A stretch of DNA of 64,000 nt. It comes from Anaerolineales bacterium UBA2181. Its GTDB lineage: Bacteria > Chloroflexota > Anaerolineae > Promineifilales > UBA4811. Positions within the stretch are counted from its first letter, which is position 1; each line of letters begins with the position of its first letter. A program made the translations under genes and the position numbers. The stretch is taken from positions 62,001 through 126,000 of the forward strand of contig DCVT01000015.1 of assembly GCA_002328075.1 (NCBI GenBank). The letters are read 5' to 3'. A model generated the notes under the pieces. It saw only the letters and a program-made list of their open reading frames with translations. It was not told the DNA's origin and did not search any database. Below, in pieces: positions 18,901-27,462 of this stretch.

Positions 18901-20493
18901 TTGAACCGGGTGGTGGTTGCGTCCTGCACCCCGATCACGCATGAGCCGCTTTTCCGCGATAGCATTCGCGCCGCTGGCTTAAACCCGTTCTTGTTTGAGA
19001 TGGCCAACATTCGGAATCACTGCTCCTGGGTCCACTCGGGCCAATGGGACGTGGCGACCGAAAAGGCAAAAGCGCTGGTGCGCATGGCGGTGGCCAAAGC
19101 CACCCGGATCCAGCCGCAGTACACCCAGGAGATGAAGGTAGAAAAGACCGTGCTGGTGATAGGCGGCGGTCCGGCCGGGTTGAACGCAGCACTTTCGCTG
19201 GCAAAGCAAGGCTTCCCGGTCGAGTTGGTGGAACGGACCGGGGAGTTGGGTGGCAACATACGGCATCTTTACTATCTGGCGGACAGCGGGAACCTCCTGG
19301 CATCGGCGAAAACCGATCCGCAGGCATATCTGGTGGATCTGGTGGACCAGGTAACGCGCCATCCGCAGATCACGGTTCACCTGAACACGGAATACGACCG
19401 GCTGGGCGGGTTCTCCGGCCAGTTTGTCAGCCGGTTCAACAAGCGCAACGGCAACGGAACGGAACCGGTGGAGGTGCGCCATGGCGCCATCATCGTCGCC
19501 ACTGGCGGAAGGGAATACCGCGGCTCGGATTATGGCTTTGGGTCACATCACAACGTGATCACCCAGCAAGACCTGGAGGAGCGTCTGTGGCGCTGGGAGA
19601 ACCGGGAAGCCTCGGATCTGCCGCAATCGGTGGTCATGATTCAGTGCATCGGTCCGGCCGAGCAATATTGCTCGCGCATCTGCTGCACGGTGGCGCTCAA
19701 AAACGCCATCAAGCTCAAGGAGCTCGCTCCGAATACTCAGGTGACGGTCATTTACAAGGATATCAGAACCTTCGGCTTCAAAGAACGGTTATATTCGGCC
19801 GCTCGCGCCCGCGGAGTGCTATTCGTACGTTACAGCGATTCCCAACGGCCTGACGTCACGTGGTCCGACAGCGATGTGACCGGCACCCCGCCGCCCCTCA
19901 AGGTTGACGTGCATGACCCGGTTCTGGACCTGCCGTTGGAGTTGCGCCCAGACCTCGTGGTGCTTTCCATGCCGCTGGTGCCGGCCGAAGGTGCTGAGGA
20001 GATGGTTAGCAAGCTGCGGGTTTCGGCCGACCTTGACGGCTGGTTCATGGAAGCACACGTCAAACTGCGGCCCGTCGACTTTAGCTCGGCCGGCATTTTC
20101 ATGGCCGGCACGGCGCATTACCCCAAGTTTCTGGACGAGGCGATTGTGCAGGCCAACGCAGCGGCGGCGCGGGCCGCCAACCTTCTGGCATCCGACACCA
20201 TGTTAGTGGGTGGGCAAGTGGCAGTGGTGGATGCTGAAAAGTGCGTGGGTTGCCTCACGTGCGTCCGCATTTGCCCGTACCAAGTGCCAGAAATCCGATC
20301 CAGTTTGGGCGGCGTGGGCGAGATCGCTGGTGCTGCTTACGTGGAGCCGGCGGTCTGCCAAGGCTGTGGGTCGTGCGCTGCTGAATGCCCGGCGAAGGCG
20401 ATACAATTGATGCATTACACAGACGCGCAACTGCTCTCCAAGGTTGACGCTCTGTTCGAGGTGTTTCCGGCCGACCGTATCCCGGTATTGTGA
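15922..20493 (+). CDS. HdrA / NfnB-GltD / HdrA fusion flavoprotein, module 2
   Basis: This giant 1523-residue protein has three FAD-binding units. Residues 1-160 are the HdrA N-terminus with VVGGGIAGMQASLDLGEQG, FPTNDCSMC and ferredoxin CVGCGDCANVCPV. Residues about 160-635 are a complete GltD/NfnB-like module: CRDACPAG, GICGRICNHRCETAC, IIGAGPCGLTAAKDL and the nucleotide-binding VLGGGNVAMDCART. HdrA then resumes with CLACGLCSECLSC and CIGSRDRMHDYCSSVCC. A second HdrA-like half starts near residue 1073 (VIGGGPAGLNAALSLAKQG), and the protein ends with a double ferredoxin (CVGCLTCVRICPY, CQGCGSCAAECPA). The fused module should feed NAD(P)H electrons directly to the HdrA flavin. After the GGGNVAMD loop the strand reads MACLEPRDGLP, not YRR, which suggests NAD(H). 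The Sec-containing mvhD lies 10 bp downstream. Confidence 0.88.
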   Translation: MDSNSPDGKPLVGAVMVVGGGIAGMQASLDLGEQGFRVYLVESESAIGGHMAQLDKTFPTNDCSMCTISPKLVDVGRHINIELLTDTDVLDMAGAPGDLTVRVRRRPRYIDLTKCVGCGDCANVCPVILPDHFNEQLTDRRAAFKLYPQAVPNAYALEKRGIAPCRDACPAGQRAQGYIALIRDGRPEDALRVIKEDNPFPGICGRICNHRCETACNRGKVDEAINIRALKRYVTDTVYAQPRVPVPPAERQYEQRVAIIGAGPCGLTAAKDLCHEGYGVTVIEALPVAGGMLRVGVPEYRLPTAIIDREVQDIIDLGVELRLNTVVENLDDLFAEGFDAVLIAVGAHEGIRLPIPGAQLDGVLVNTHFLRDVRLGKHNGNSRLGRVLVLGGGNVAMDCARTAVRLGADSVSMACLEPRDGLPCHVWEAQAAEEEGVTIFPSRTFLRILDDGLGRARGVECNRVTSFSFDPTGRLELETEPLSNHVLDCDTVIFSVGQRAGLAFIPDDAGVGLTSKRTVAINPNTMAATRPGVFAAGDSVSGTAFVIEAVASGHTAARSIHRYLRGMYLEAPHKPELPVVQITEAEIEHRKQIGDIHIQRRVPMQELPAERRRASFDEVEQGYDDVSAQAEAARCLACGLCSECLSCVYECKANAIVHDMVAQTETIRVGALILAPGFKPYPAELSQEYGFGRYPNVVTALQFERLLSASGPTQGHVVRPSNHKPAKKIAFLQCIGSRDRMHDYCSSVCCMYATKQAIMAKEHEPDTEIQVFMMDMRSFSKGYEEYFHRARDKYGVKYTRCRVSAVRRNPLTENLLVRYVVDGPGARLPKEEEFDLVVLSVGMEIGESTRNLARQLGIQLDSYGFARTDSFHPLQTSRPGVFAIGPLREPKDIPESVVEASGGAAAAAELLAPVRGTMATRKEYPPERDVSTEDPKVGVFVCHCGSNIGGFLDVPDVAEYARSLPGVVHAEHNLYTCSQDSIVHITEQVKELGLNRVVVASCTPITHEPLFRDSIRAAGLNPFLFEMANIRNHCSWVHSGQWDVATEKAKALVRMAVAKATRIQPQYTQEMKVEKTVLVIGGGPAGLNAALSLAKQGFPVELVERTGELGGNIRHLYYLADSGNLLASAKTDPQAYLVDLVDQVTRHPQITVHLNTEYDRLGGFSGQFVSRFNKRNGNGTEPVEVRHGAIIVATGGREYRGSDYGFGSHHNVITQQDLEERLWRWENREASDLPQSVVMIQCIGPAEQYCSRICCTVALKNAIKLKELAPNTQVTVIYKDIRTFGFKERLYSAARARGVLFVRYSDSQRPDVTWSDSDVTGTPPPLKVDVHDPVLDLPLELRPDLVVLSMPLVPAEGAEEMVSKLRVSADLDGWFMEAHVKLRPVDFSSAGIFMAGTAHYPKFLDEAIVQANAAAARAANLLASDTMLVGGQVAVVDAEKCVGCLTCVRICPYQVPEIRSSLGGVGEIAGAAYVEPAVCQGCGSCAAECPAKAIQLMHYTDAQLLSKVDALFEVFPADRIPVL

Positions 20494-20503
20494 GGATTGG
20501 ACT

Positions 20504-20926
20504 ATGGACGACCCGAGCTTTGAACCCCAGATCGTGACCTTTGCCTGCCACTACTGCGCCTATGCGGCGGCCGACCTGGCGGGCGGGCTGCGGCTCAAGT
20601 ACCCGGCCGCTATCAAGATCATCGAATTGCCGTGCAGCGGCAAGCTTGACGTGATGCATGCATTGCGCGCCTTTGAAGACGGTGCGGATGGGGTACTGGT
20701 GGCAGGTTGACTGGAGGGCGATTGTCATTACCGGGACGGTAATATCAACGCCAGAAGACGAGTAGAACACGTGCGCAAATTGCTCGACCAGATCGGACTG
20801 AGCGGTCGTCGCGTCCAGATGATCAATGTGTCTTCAGCCATGGGCGGGCAGTTTGCCTACCTGGCGGCCGAGATGACGTCAGAGATCGAAAAACTGGGCC
20901 CGAACCCGTTGCGAGGCGCAAAATGA
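20504..20926 (+). CDS. MvhD-like electron-transfer subunit, selenocysteine form (Sec69), module 2
   Basis: Read through the in-frame TGA at 20708-20710, this is a 140-residue MvhD protein. N-terminal landmarks are TFACHYCAYAAADLAG and LPCSGKLDVMHAL. The next motif reads VAG-Sec-LEGDCHYRDGN, where Sec occupies the first position of the family CX4C motif. After the TGA the frame stays open for 71 codons with family-typical sequence (MINVSSAMGGQFAYLAAEM), and its stop overlaps the kinase ATG as ATGA. A hairpin just after the TGA serves as SECIS. A methanogen homologue, VhuD, is a known selenoprotein, which supports this reading. Without readthrough the product would be a useless 68-residue fragment. 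No selA, selB, selC or selD is in the window. Confidence 0.87.
20708..20743 (+). promoter_or_regulatory. Bacterial SECIS-like element after UGA of mvhD (module 2)
   Basis: The UGA is followed after 16 nt by a perfect 6-bp stem, ATTACC and GGTAAT, closing the loop GGGAC. The loop begins 22 nt after the UGA, within the range expected for SelB-dependent bacterial elements. The same stem and loop recur at the same distance in the second Sec-type mvhD. Confidence 0.75.
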
Positions 20927-22110
20927 ACGCAACCACGGCCGAGACGTTGAAACGTTTCGGACCCTTTGCCGGGTTCGACGACCAGGAGATCGAGGAGATA
21001 GCCCAGCTCTGCCAGGAGCGTAACTACGGCGAGGGCGATGTGCTCTTTGTGGAGGATGAGCCGGCTGAATGGCTCTTCCTTGTCCTGGAGGGTAGGCTCT
21101 CGCTGGAAAAGACGGTTCAACTCGGCCGCAGCGGTTCGTCGCGACGGGCTACCATCGACGTGGTGGGCCCGTATCAGGTTGGAGGCTGGTCCAGCGTCAT
21201 TGCTCCCCACACCTACACATCCACCGGGGTCTGTCAAGAGCCGGCGCGAGTGTTGCTGCTGGACGGCCGGGCACTTCACGCCCTGATTGCGCGGTACCCA
21301 ACGACCGGCCCGGTCTTTATGGATGCTATTGCCGCGATCATTTCTTCGCGGTTGCGCCAGACCACCACCACATTGACGTATTTCCTCTCCATCATATCTC
21401 ACGAGCTGAAATCGCCCCTGGCGGCAATTGAGAACTACTTACAGGTGATGCTGGGAGGATTCACCGGCGAACTCAGCGAAAAGCAGCGGAGAATGTTGGA
21501 GCGGAGTGTGCTCCGTGTGACCGATTTGCGTGGCATGATCAACGACATTCTGGACCTGGCACGCATGAGGCCCGAGCAGGTGCAGGCGGATTTTGAGTGG
21601 GTTGATCCTTCGGTGCCGGGCAACCAGGCCATCGAAGATGTGCGGCTCGCGGCTCAGCAAAAGGACGTCACCGTTCGGGTCGAAGCTCCGGCCGAGTTCA
21701 AGAAAATCGTTGCCGCACCGCGGCGGTTGCGCCAAGTGTACTCTAACTTGCTGTCCAATGCCGTCAAGTTTTCCCCCGATGGGGGCGAAGTAACGCTGAT
21801 CGCCCGTGACGAGCCGGATGGTCTGGTGGTCGAGATACTGGATGAGGGCCCCGGTATTCCGGCCGACGAACAGGTATACGTGTTCGAGGATTTCTACCGC
21901 GGCCGGAATGCCGGGGCGGTAGCCGGCTCAGGCCTGGGGCTTTCGATTGTGAAAAAGGTCGTTGAGGCTCACGGGGGCTCAATCCGTGTGGAAAGCCCGT
22001 ATCAGGAAGGCAAAACGGGTACCAAGGTTACGGTGAGGATTCCACGTAACCTGACTACTCCGGAGATGAGACGTCGTCAGTGGTCTTTGCGCCAGGAGGA
22101 CAAAGGATGA
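20923..22110 (+). CDS. Soluble histidine kinase with N-terminal cNMP-binding-like domain
   Basis: This 395-residue protein has no transmembrane segment. Residues about 10-130 form a Crp/cyclic-nucleotide-binding-like beta-roll (FAGFDDQEIEEIAQLCQERNY, then EGDVLFVEDEPAEWLFLVL). A HisKA dimerisation domain follows with phospho-acceptor H160 in ISHELKSPLAAIENYL. The HATPase_c domain has an N box (NLLSNAVKFS), a G1 box (DEGPGIP) and a G2 box (GSGLGLSIVKKVVE). The start ATG overlaps the mvhD stop, and its own TGA overlaps the receiver gene start. This places the kinase inside the electron-bifurcation operon, so it may sense redox or a bound small molecule and report to the double receiver. The ligand is unknown. 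Confidence 0.88.
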   Translation: MNATTAETLKRFGPFAGFDDQEIEEIAQLCQERNYGEGDVLFVEDEPAEWLFLVLEGRLSLEKTVQLGRSGSSRRATIDVVGPYQVGGWSSVIAPHTYTSTGVCQEPARVLLLDGRALHALIARYPTTGPVFMDAIAAIISSRLRQTTTTLTYFLSIISHELKSPLAAIENYLQVMLGGFTGELSEKQRRMLERSVLRVTDLRGMINDILDLARMRPEQVQADFEWVDPSVPGNQAIEDVRLAAQQKDVTVRVEAPAEFKKIVAAPRRLRQVYSNLLSNAVKFSPDGGEVTLIARDEPDGLVVEILDEGPGIPADEQVYVFEDFYRGRNAGAVAGSGLGLSIVKKVVEAHGGSIRVESPYQEGKTGTKVTVRIPRNLTTPEMRRRQWSLRQEDKG

Positions 22111-22889
22111 TGCCGCAGCAACAGCCGTACATTCTGTTGGTGGATGATGACCCCGATATCTTGGAGGGTCTGGTTGCGGTCTTGGAGACTCAACCTTATC
22201 GGTTGGAGACCGCACGCGATGGCGTAGAATGCCTGGAGGCGATCGCTCGCGAGGTACCCGACCTGGTGATCGTGGACCTGCTCATGCCACGCAAGGATGG
22301 GTTTGCCACCATCCGCGAGATTCGCAGCAGTCCAGGTCATTCCACGCTGTCTATCATGGTCCTGACCACCGTCGTTGAGGACGCCAGCCGGCGCCGCTAT
22401 GAACTGGAGACCGGGCTGGACATGGATGTTCAGGACTATATGGAAAAACCCGTCGCTCCGGTCGAGCTGCTGAGGCGGGTTGCCAACATCTTGGAGCAGC
22501 CTTCCATACTGGTGGCGGACGACGATCCGGATATCCTGGAGGGTATCGTGACGGTGCTCAAGAGCCAACCCTATCGCTTGCGGGCAGCCAGAGACGGTCG
22601 GGAATGTCTGGACCTCATATACCGCAAACGTCCCGACCTGCTCATCCTGGACCTGCTCATGCCCAAGATGGATGGTTTTGCCGTCATCCGAGAACTCCGC
22701 CGGGAACCGGCGTTTGCTGACCTGCCTATCATGGTTTTGACCGCCGTGTTGGAGGATGCCAGCCACCGCCGGTACGAACTGGAGACGGGCCGGCAGATGC
22801 GGGTGAACACCTACATAGAAAAGCCGGTGGCCCCGGCCGAGCTGCTGGCTCGGGTGGACCAGCTGCTCAAGGCCAGATTCGGGTCATGA
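22107..22889 (+). CDS. Tandem double-receiver response regulator without output domain
   Basis: This 260-residue protein is two CheY-like receivers in tandem, with phospho-acceptors at D57 (VIVDLLMPRKDG) and D182 (LILDLLMPKMDG). Each also has an acidic DDD triad and a Lys in EKPVAP. The two halves are very alike, including EDAS-RRYELETG and the linker KPVAP-ELL-RV, so the gene arose by internal duplication. No DNA-binding or enzymatic output domain is present, so it probably works by protein contact or as a phosphate relay. I chose the ATG at 22107, with GGAGGA 6 bp upstream and an ATGA overlap with the kinase. Its stop overlaps the ATG of the next HdrA fusion. Confidence 0.88.
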   Translation: MMPQQQPYILLVDDDPDILEGLVAVLETQPYRLETARDGVECLEAIAREVPDLVIVDLLMPRKDGFATIREIRSSPGHSTLSIMVLTTVVEDASRRRYELETGLDMDVQDYMEKPVAPVELLRRVANILEQPSILVADDDPDILEGIVTVLKSQPYRLRAARDGRECLDLIYRKRPDLLILDLLMPKMDGFAVIRELRREPAFADLPIMVLTAVLEDASHRRYELETGRQMRVNTYIEKPVAPAELLARVDQLLKARFGS

Positions 22890-25800
22890 TGGATCACCCA
22901 GATCGCGTGATCGAACCGGCAGCGCAACCGCAGCCTGTAGGAGCTGTCATGGTTGTGGGTGCGGGTATTGGTGGCATCCAGGCCTCGCTGGACCTGGCAG
23001 AAACCGGCTACAAGGTCTATCTGGTGGAGAGCCGGTCTGCCATCGGCGGGCGAATGGCGCAGTTGGATAAGACGTTTCCCACCAACGATTGTGCGATGTG
23101 CATTGTCAGCCCCAAGTTGGTGGATGCCGGTCGTCACCTCAACATTGAGTTGATGACCGATACGGACGTGATGGATGTGTCCGGACCCCCGGGCGATATG
23201 TCCGTACGGTTGGTCCGAAAACCCCGGTATGTGGACCTGACCAAGTGCGTCGGCTGCGGCGATTGTGCGGACGTGTGTCCGGTGGTCTTGCCCGACAAGT
23301 TCAACGAGGGCCTTGCCCTGCGTCGCGCTGCATTCAGGCTCTATCCGCAGGCCGTGCCCAACGCCTATGCCGTTGAGAAGCTGGGCATTGCCCCCTGCCG
23401 TGATGCCTGCCCCACCGGTCAACGCGCGCAGGGCTATATCGCGCTGATCCGCGAGGGCCGCTTTCATGATGCGTTGCGCGTGATCAAAGAGGACAACCCG
23501 TTCCCCGGGATCTGCGGGCGAATCTGCAACCACCGATGTGAGACCGCCTGCAACCGCGGTAAACTGGACGAGCCCGTCAATATCCGGGCGCTCAAGCGGT
23601 TCGTGACCGACAAGGTGTATGCCGAACCGCGCGCTCCCGTGGCGCCGGCTGAGGTCAAATACGCGGAGCGGGTGGCGATCATCGGCGCCGGACCATGTGG
23701 ACTCACCGCGGCACAGGACCTGGCCAAGACCGGATACCTAGTCACGGTCGTGGAGGCCCTGCCGGTAGCCGGCGGCATGCTGCGGGTCGGGGTGCCCGAG
23801 TATCGCCTGCCGACCGCCATTATCGAACGTGAGGTTCAGGATGTACTGGATCTGGGGGTCAAGCTGCGCCTGAACACCACGGTGGAGAACCTGGACGATC
23901 TCTTTGCCGAGGGGTTCCAGGCAGTCCTCATTGCCGTGGGTGCCCACGAGGGTATTCGCCTCGCTGTGCCTGGGGCTAACCTCGATGGCGTTCTGATCAA
24001 CACCAGTTTCCTGCGCGACGTCCGGTTGGGTAATCCGCCGAAATTGGGAAAACGAACGGCGGTCATTGGTGCAGGCGATGTCGCCATGGACGTAGCCCGC
24101 ACAGCCCTCCGGCTGGGCGCGCAGGTGGATCTCTACTATCGCCGCCTGCGCGAGGAAGCCACTGCCGACGACGAAGAGATGACGCACGCCGAGGAAGAAG
24201 GCGCTGCATTCCACTGGCAGACCACGCCGATTGAGGTCATGGGTGAGGCGGGCCGCGTGGTCGGGCTCAAGATGGTGCGCACCGAACAGGGCTTACCCGA
24301 CGAGACCGGCCGGCGGCGACCGGTGCTGGTCCCGGGATCCGAGCGCGTCGTACCCTGCGAGAATGTCATCTTTTCGGTCGGGCAGCGGGCCGGCCTGGCA
24401 TTCATCCCCGAGAGCGTCGGCGTGGGGGTCACTAACCAGGCCACTGTGGCTGTCAATCCCCATACGCTGGCGGCCAGCCGACCCGGTGTCTTTGCTGCCG
24501 GTGACGTCACCACCGGCACCGCCTTTGTCATTGAGGCAGTGCAGGCGGGTCATCAGGCGGCCGAATCCATACATCGTTACATCCGTGGCAAGGAATTAGA
24601 GTCGCCACCCAAGCCCAAACTGCCGGTGGTGGAACTGGTCCGGGCAGACATCGACGAACGCGTGGCGCGTGGCGAGGTCAAACCCCAGCCGCGAGTGCCG
24701 ATGGACCGGCTGCCGCCCACTGATCGCCGCGGGTCGTTTGACGAGGTGGTGGCAGGTTACACGGATGAGAAGGCACAGGCCGAAGCCGCGCGGTGTCTGG
24801 CCTGTGGGGTCTGTTCTGAATGCCTGAGTTGCCAGTACACCTGCCAGGCAGACGCCATCGTGCACGATGCGACGGCACGCACCGAGTCCGTCCAGGTTGG
24901 CGCGATGATTTTGGCACCCGGATTCGAGCCATTTGCGGCTAACCGGTTGCAGGAGTATGGGTTTGGTCGCTACCACAACGTCGTGACATCGCTCCAGTTT
25001 GAGCGGTTGCTCAGCGCTTCCGGGCCCACCTTCGGTCACGTCAATCGGCCAGGCGACGGCCAGCCGGCCAAGAGGATTGCCTTTCTGCAGTGCATCGGAT
25101 CTCGCGATGCGGACCACGATTACTGTTCCTCGGTTTGCTGCATGTATGCAACCAAAGAGGCGATCATGGCTATCGAACATGATCGCGAGACCGAGGCGCA
25201 CATCTTTATGATGGATATGCGCTCCTTTAGCAAGGGGTATGACGAGTACTATCGCCGGGCCCGGGACAAATGCGGGGTGCGCTATACACGGTGCCGCGTA
25301 TCAGCCGTACGCGAGAACCGCGCGAATGGCAACCTTATCATCCGGTACGTTTCAGAGGACGCACCCGAGCCGGAGCGGCTCTCTTTGGTCAGCGAAAAGG
25401 AGTTCGACCTGGTGGTGCTCTCGGTGGGCATGGAGGTCGCCGCGAGCGCCCGAGAACTGACCCGCCGGCTTGGAGTTGACCTGGACCGATCCGGGTTCTG
25501 TCGAACAGAGATGTTGGAGCCGTTGCAGACCTCGCATCCGGGCGTGTTTGTTGTCGGTCCATTCCGCGAACCCAAGGATATTCCAGAGACGGTGGTCGAA
25601 GCCAGCGGAGCTGCAGGCGCGGTTGCCGGTTTGCTACAGGGTGGTCGTTGGACTCTCACCCGGGAAAAGGAATACCCACCGGCGCGCCGGGTGGATGATG
25701 AAGAGCCGCGAGTCGGGGTTTTTGTCTGCCACTGCGGATCTAACATAGGCGGCTATCTGGATGTTCCAGCGGTCACCGAGTACGCAGCTACCCTCCCTTC

Positions 25801-27451
25801 GGTGGCGCATGCAGAGAACAACCTGTATACGTGTTCGCAAGATTCGATTGCTCGTATCAGCCAACGGGTGCAGGAATTGGGGCTCAACCGGGTGGTCGTG
25901 GCAGCCTGCACGCCGTTGACGCACGAGCCCCTGTTCCAGGACAGCCTGCGATCGGCCGGGTTGAATCCCTATCTGTTTGACATGGCCAACATCCGCAACC
26001 AGTGCTCCTGGGTACACGGCGATGACTGGGATGCGGGTACGGGCAAGGCCAAGGACCTGGTGCGGATGGCGGTCGCCCGGGCGTCGCTGTTGGAGCCCCT
26101 CAGCAAGACGGTCGTGCCAGTGCAGAAACGGGCGCTGGTGATCGGCGGCGGCCCGGCCGGGATGCACGCCTCCCTGGCGTTGGCCAAGCAGGGGATTGCT
26201 GTGACCCTGGTAGAGCGCGAGGCTGAGCTGGGTGGCAACCTCCGCCGACTGCGGTATCTGGCGGACGTGCAGCACAGCGAGCAGCCAGTTGCGTTGATCG
26301 ACGCCCGCGCGTATCTGAACGACCTGGTCCGCGAGGTGACGACGGACCCGCTCATCGAAGTACGTGTGCACACCCAACTGGTGAGCAGCGGCGGTTTCAA
26401 GGGCAACTTCCGATCCGTGCTGCGGTCACCAGACAGCCAGACTGAGATTGAGCACGGTGCCACGATCATCGCCACGGGTGGGCAAGAACACCGAGGGCCA
26501 GAGTATCGACACGGGGCCGATCCCAGGATCATGACCCTGTTCGATTTCGAGGCGCGTCTGGCGGATTGGGAGGATGGCCCTCTGCCGGAAAGGCCAGAGT
26601 TGCCGGGGTCGGTGGTGGTCATTCTCTGTGCAGGCAGCCCGGCTGATCGGTACTGCAGTCGTGTCTGTTGTGCTGCCGCCCTCAAGAATATTCTGGCACT
26701 GAAGCAACTGAACCCGGACGTGCAGGTAACCGTGTTCTATCGGGACATACGCACGTTTGGCTTCAAGGAGCGGCTGTACACCGAGGCGCGCCGTCAACGG
26801 GTGCTGTTTGTGCGCTATGACGATGATCGTCGGCCGGTAGTGGACCTGCCAGCGGACGGTAAGGATCTCACCGTGACCGGTCGGGAGCCTGTACTGAAGC
26901 AGGATCTGGTTCTCTACCCCGATCTGGTGGTACTGGCTATGCCGATGGTGCCAGCAGGCGAGGCCGGCGAAATGGCACGCACCCTCAAAGCGGGGCAGGA
27001 CCTGGACGGCTGGATTATGGAGGCGCACGTCAAGCTCAGGCCGGTGGATCTGGCTACCGAAGGCCTGTATGTAGCCGGCTGCGCACATTATCCCAAGTTC
27101 GTGGAAGAGGTCATCGCCCAGGCACAAGCCGCGGCTGGTCGCGCCATGACAGTGCTCAGCCGAGATTGGCTCGAGGTCGGGGGTGTTGTCGCCAAGGTTG
27201 ACTCTGCGCTTTGCGTGGGTTGCCTGACCTGTGTTCGGATCTGTCCTTTCAACGTCCCCACTATCGATCCGCACCTTGCGGGGGTCGGCGGCATCGCGGG
27301 AGCGGCGGTCATCGAGCCGGCCCTCTGCCAGGGTTGTGGAATCTGTGTGGGAGAGTGTCCTGCCAAGGCAATCCGGCTGCAGCACTATCAGGACGAACAG
27401 CTCAGGGCCAAGATAGCAACTTTCTGGCCAGCAGAGCCAGTGCCAGCCTGA
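22886..27451 (+). CDS. HdrA / NfnB-GltD / HdrA fusion flavoprotein, module 3
   Basis: This 1521-residue paralogue of the module 2 fusion has the same domain order: HdrA N-terminus (FPTNDCAMC, CVGCGDCADVCPV), inserted GltD-like module (CRDACPTG, GICGRICNHRCETAC, IIGAGPCGLTAAQDL), HdrA continuation (CIGSRDADHDYCSSVCC), second HdrA half (VIGGGPAGMHASLALAKQG) and terminal double ferredoxin. The copies are near-identical in long stretches but differ sharply in the nucleotide-binding subdomain. Here it reads VIGAGDVAMDVARTALRLG then YYRRLREEATADDEEM, an NADPH-type RR signature, where module 2 has CLEPRDGLP. I infer NADP(H) use here and NAD(H) use in module 2. The ATG overlaps the receiver stop (ATGA). 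A Sec-type mvhD follows by 11 bp. Confidence 0.88.
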   Translation: MMDHPDRVIEPAAQPQPVGAVMVVGAGIGGIQASLDLAETGYKVYLVESRSAIGGRMAQLDKTFPTNDCAMCIVSPKLVDAGRHLNIELMTDTDVMDVSGPPGDMSVRLVRKPRYVDLTKCVGCGDCADVCPVVLPDKFNEGLALRRAAFRLYPQAVPNAYAVEKLGIAPCRDACPTGQRAQGYIALIREGRFHDALRVIKEDNPFPGICGRICNHRCETACNRGKLDEPVNIRALKRFVTDKVYAEPRAPVAPAEVKYAERVAIIGAGPCGLTAAQDLAKTGYLVTVVEALPVAGGMLRVGVPEYRLPTAIIEREVQDVLDLGVKLRLNTTVENLDDLFAEGFQAVLIAVGAHEGIRLAVPGANLDGVLINTSFLRDVRLGNPPKLGKRTAVIGAGDVAMDVARTALRLGAQVDLYYRRLREEATADDEEMTHAEEEGAAFHWQTTPIEVMGEAGRVVGLKMVRTEQGLPDETGRRRPVLVPGSERVVPCENVIFSVGQRAGLAFIPESVGVGVTNQATVAVNPHTLAASRPGVFAAGDVTTGTAFVIEAVQAGHQAAESIHRYIRGKELESPPKPKLPVVELVRADIDERVARGEVKPQPRVPMDRLPPTDRRGSFDEVVAGYTDEKAQAEAARCLACGVCSECLSCQYTCQADAIVHDATARTESVQVGAMILAPGFEPFAANRLQEYGFGRYHNVVTSLQFERLLSASGPTFGHVNRPGDGQPAKRIAFLQCIGSRDADHDYCSSVCCMYATKEAIMAIEHDRETEAHIFMMDMRSFSKGYDEYYRRARDKCGVRYTRCRVSAVRENRANGNLIIRYVSEDAPEPERLSLVSEKEFDLVVLSVGMEVAASARELTRRLGVDLDRSGFCRTEMLEPLQTSHPGVFVVGPFREPKDIPETVVEASGAAGAVAGLLQGGRWTLTREKEYPPARRVDDEEPRVGVFVCHCGSNIGGYLDVPAVTEYAATLPSVAHAENNLYTCSQDSIARISQRVQELGLNRVVVAACTPLTHEPLFQDSLRSAGLNPYLFDMANIRNQCSWVHGDDWDAGTGKAKDLVRMAVARASLLEPLSKTVVPVQKRALVIGGGPAGMHASLALAKQGIAVTLVEREAELGGNLRRLRYLADVQHSEQPVALIDARAYLNDLVREVTTDPLIEVRVHTQLVSSGGFKGNFRSVLRSPDSQTEIEHGATIIATGGQEHRGPEYRHGADPRIMTLFDFEARLADWEDGPLPERPELPGSVVVILCAGSPADRYCSRVCCAAALKNILALKQLNPDVQVTVFYRDIRTFGFKERLYTEARRQRVLFVRYDDDRRPVVDLPADGKDLTVTGREPVLKQDLVLYPDLVVLAMPMVPAGEAGEMARTLKAGQDLDGWIMEAHVKLRPVDLATEGLYVAGCAHYPKFVEEVIAQAQAAAGRAMTVLSRDWLEVGGVVAKVDSALCVGCLTCVRICPFNVPTIDPHLAGVGGIAGAAVIEPALCQGCGICVGECPAKAIRLQHYQDEQLRAKIATFWPAEPVPA

Positions 27452-27462
27452 CAGAGGAGCCA

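Noticed and set aside
20708..20710. TGA in mvhD read as a nonsense mutation or frameshift pseudogene
   Set aside because: The position equals a catalytic Cys, the frame continues with conserved sequence, and the same TGA plus hairpin recurs in a paralogue.
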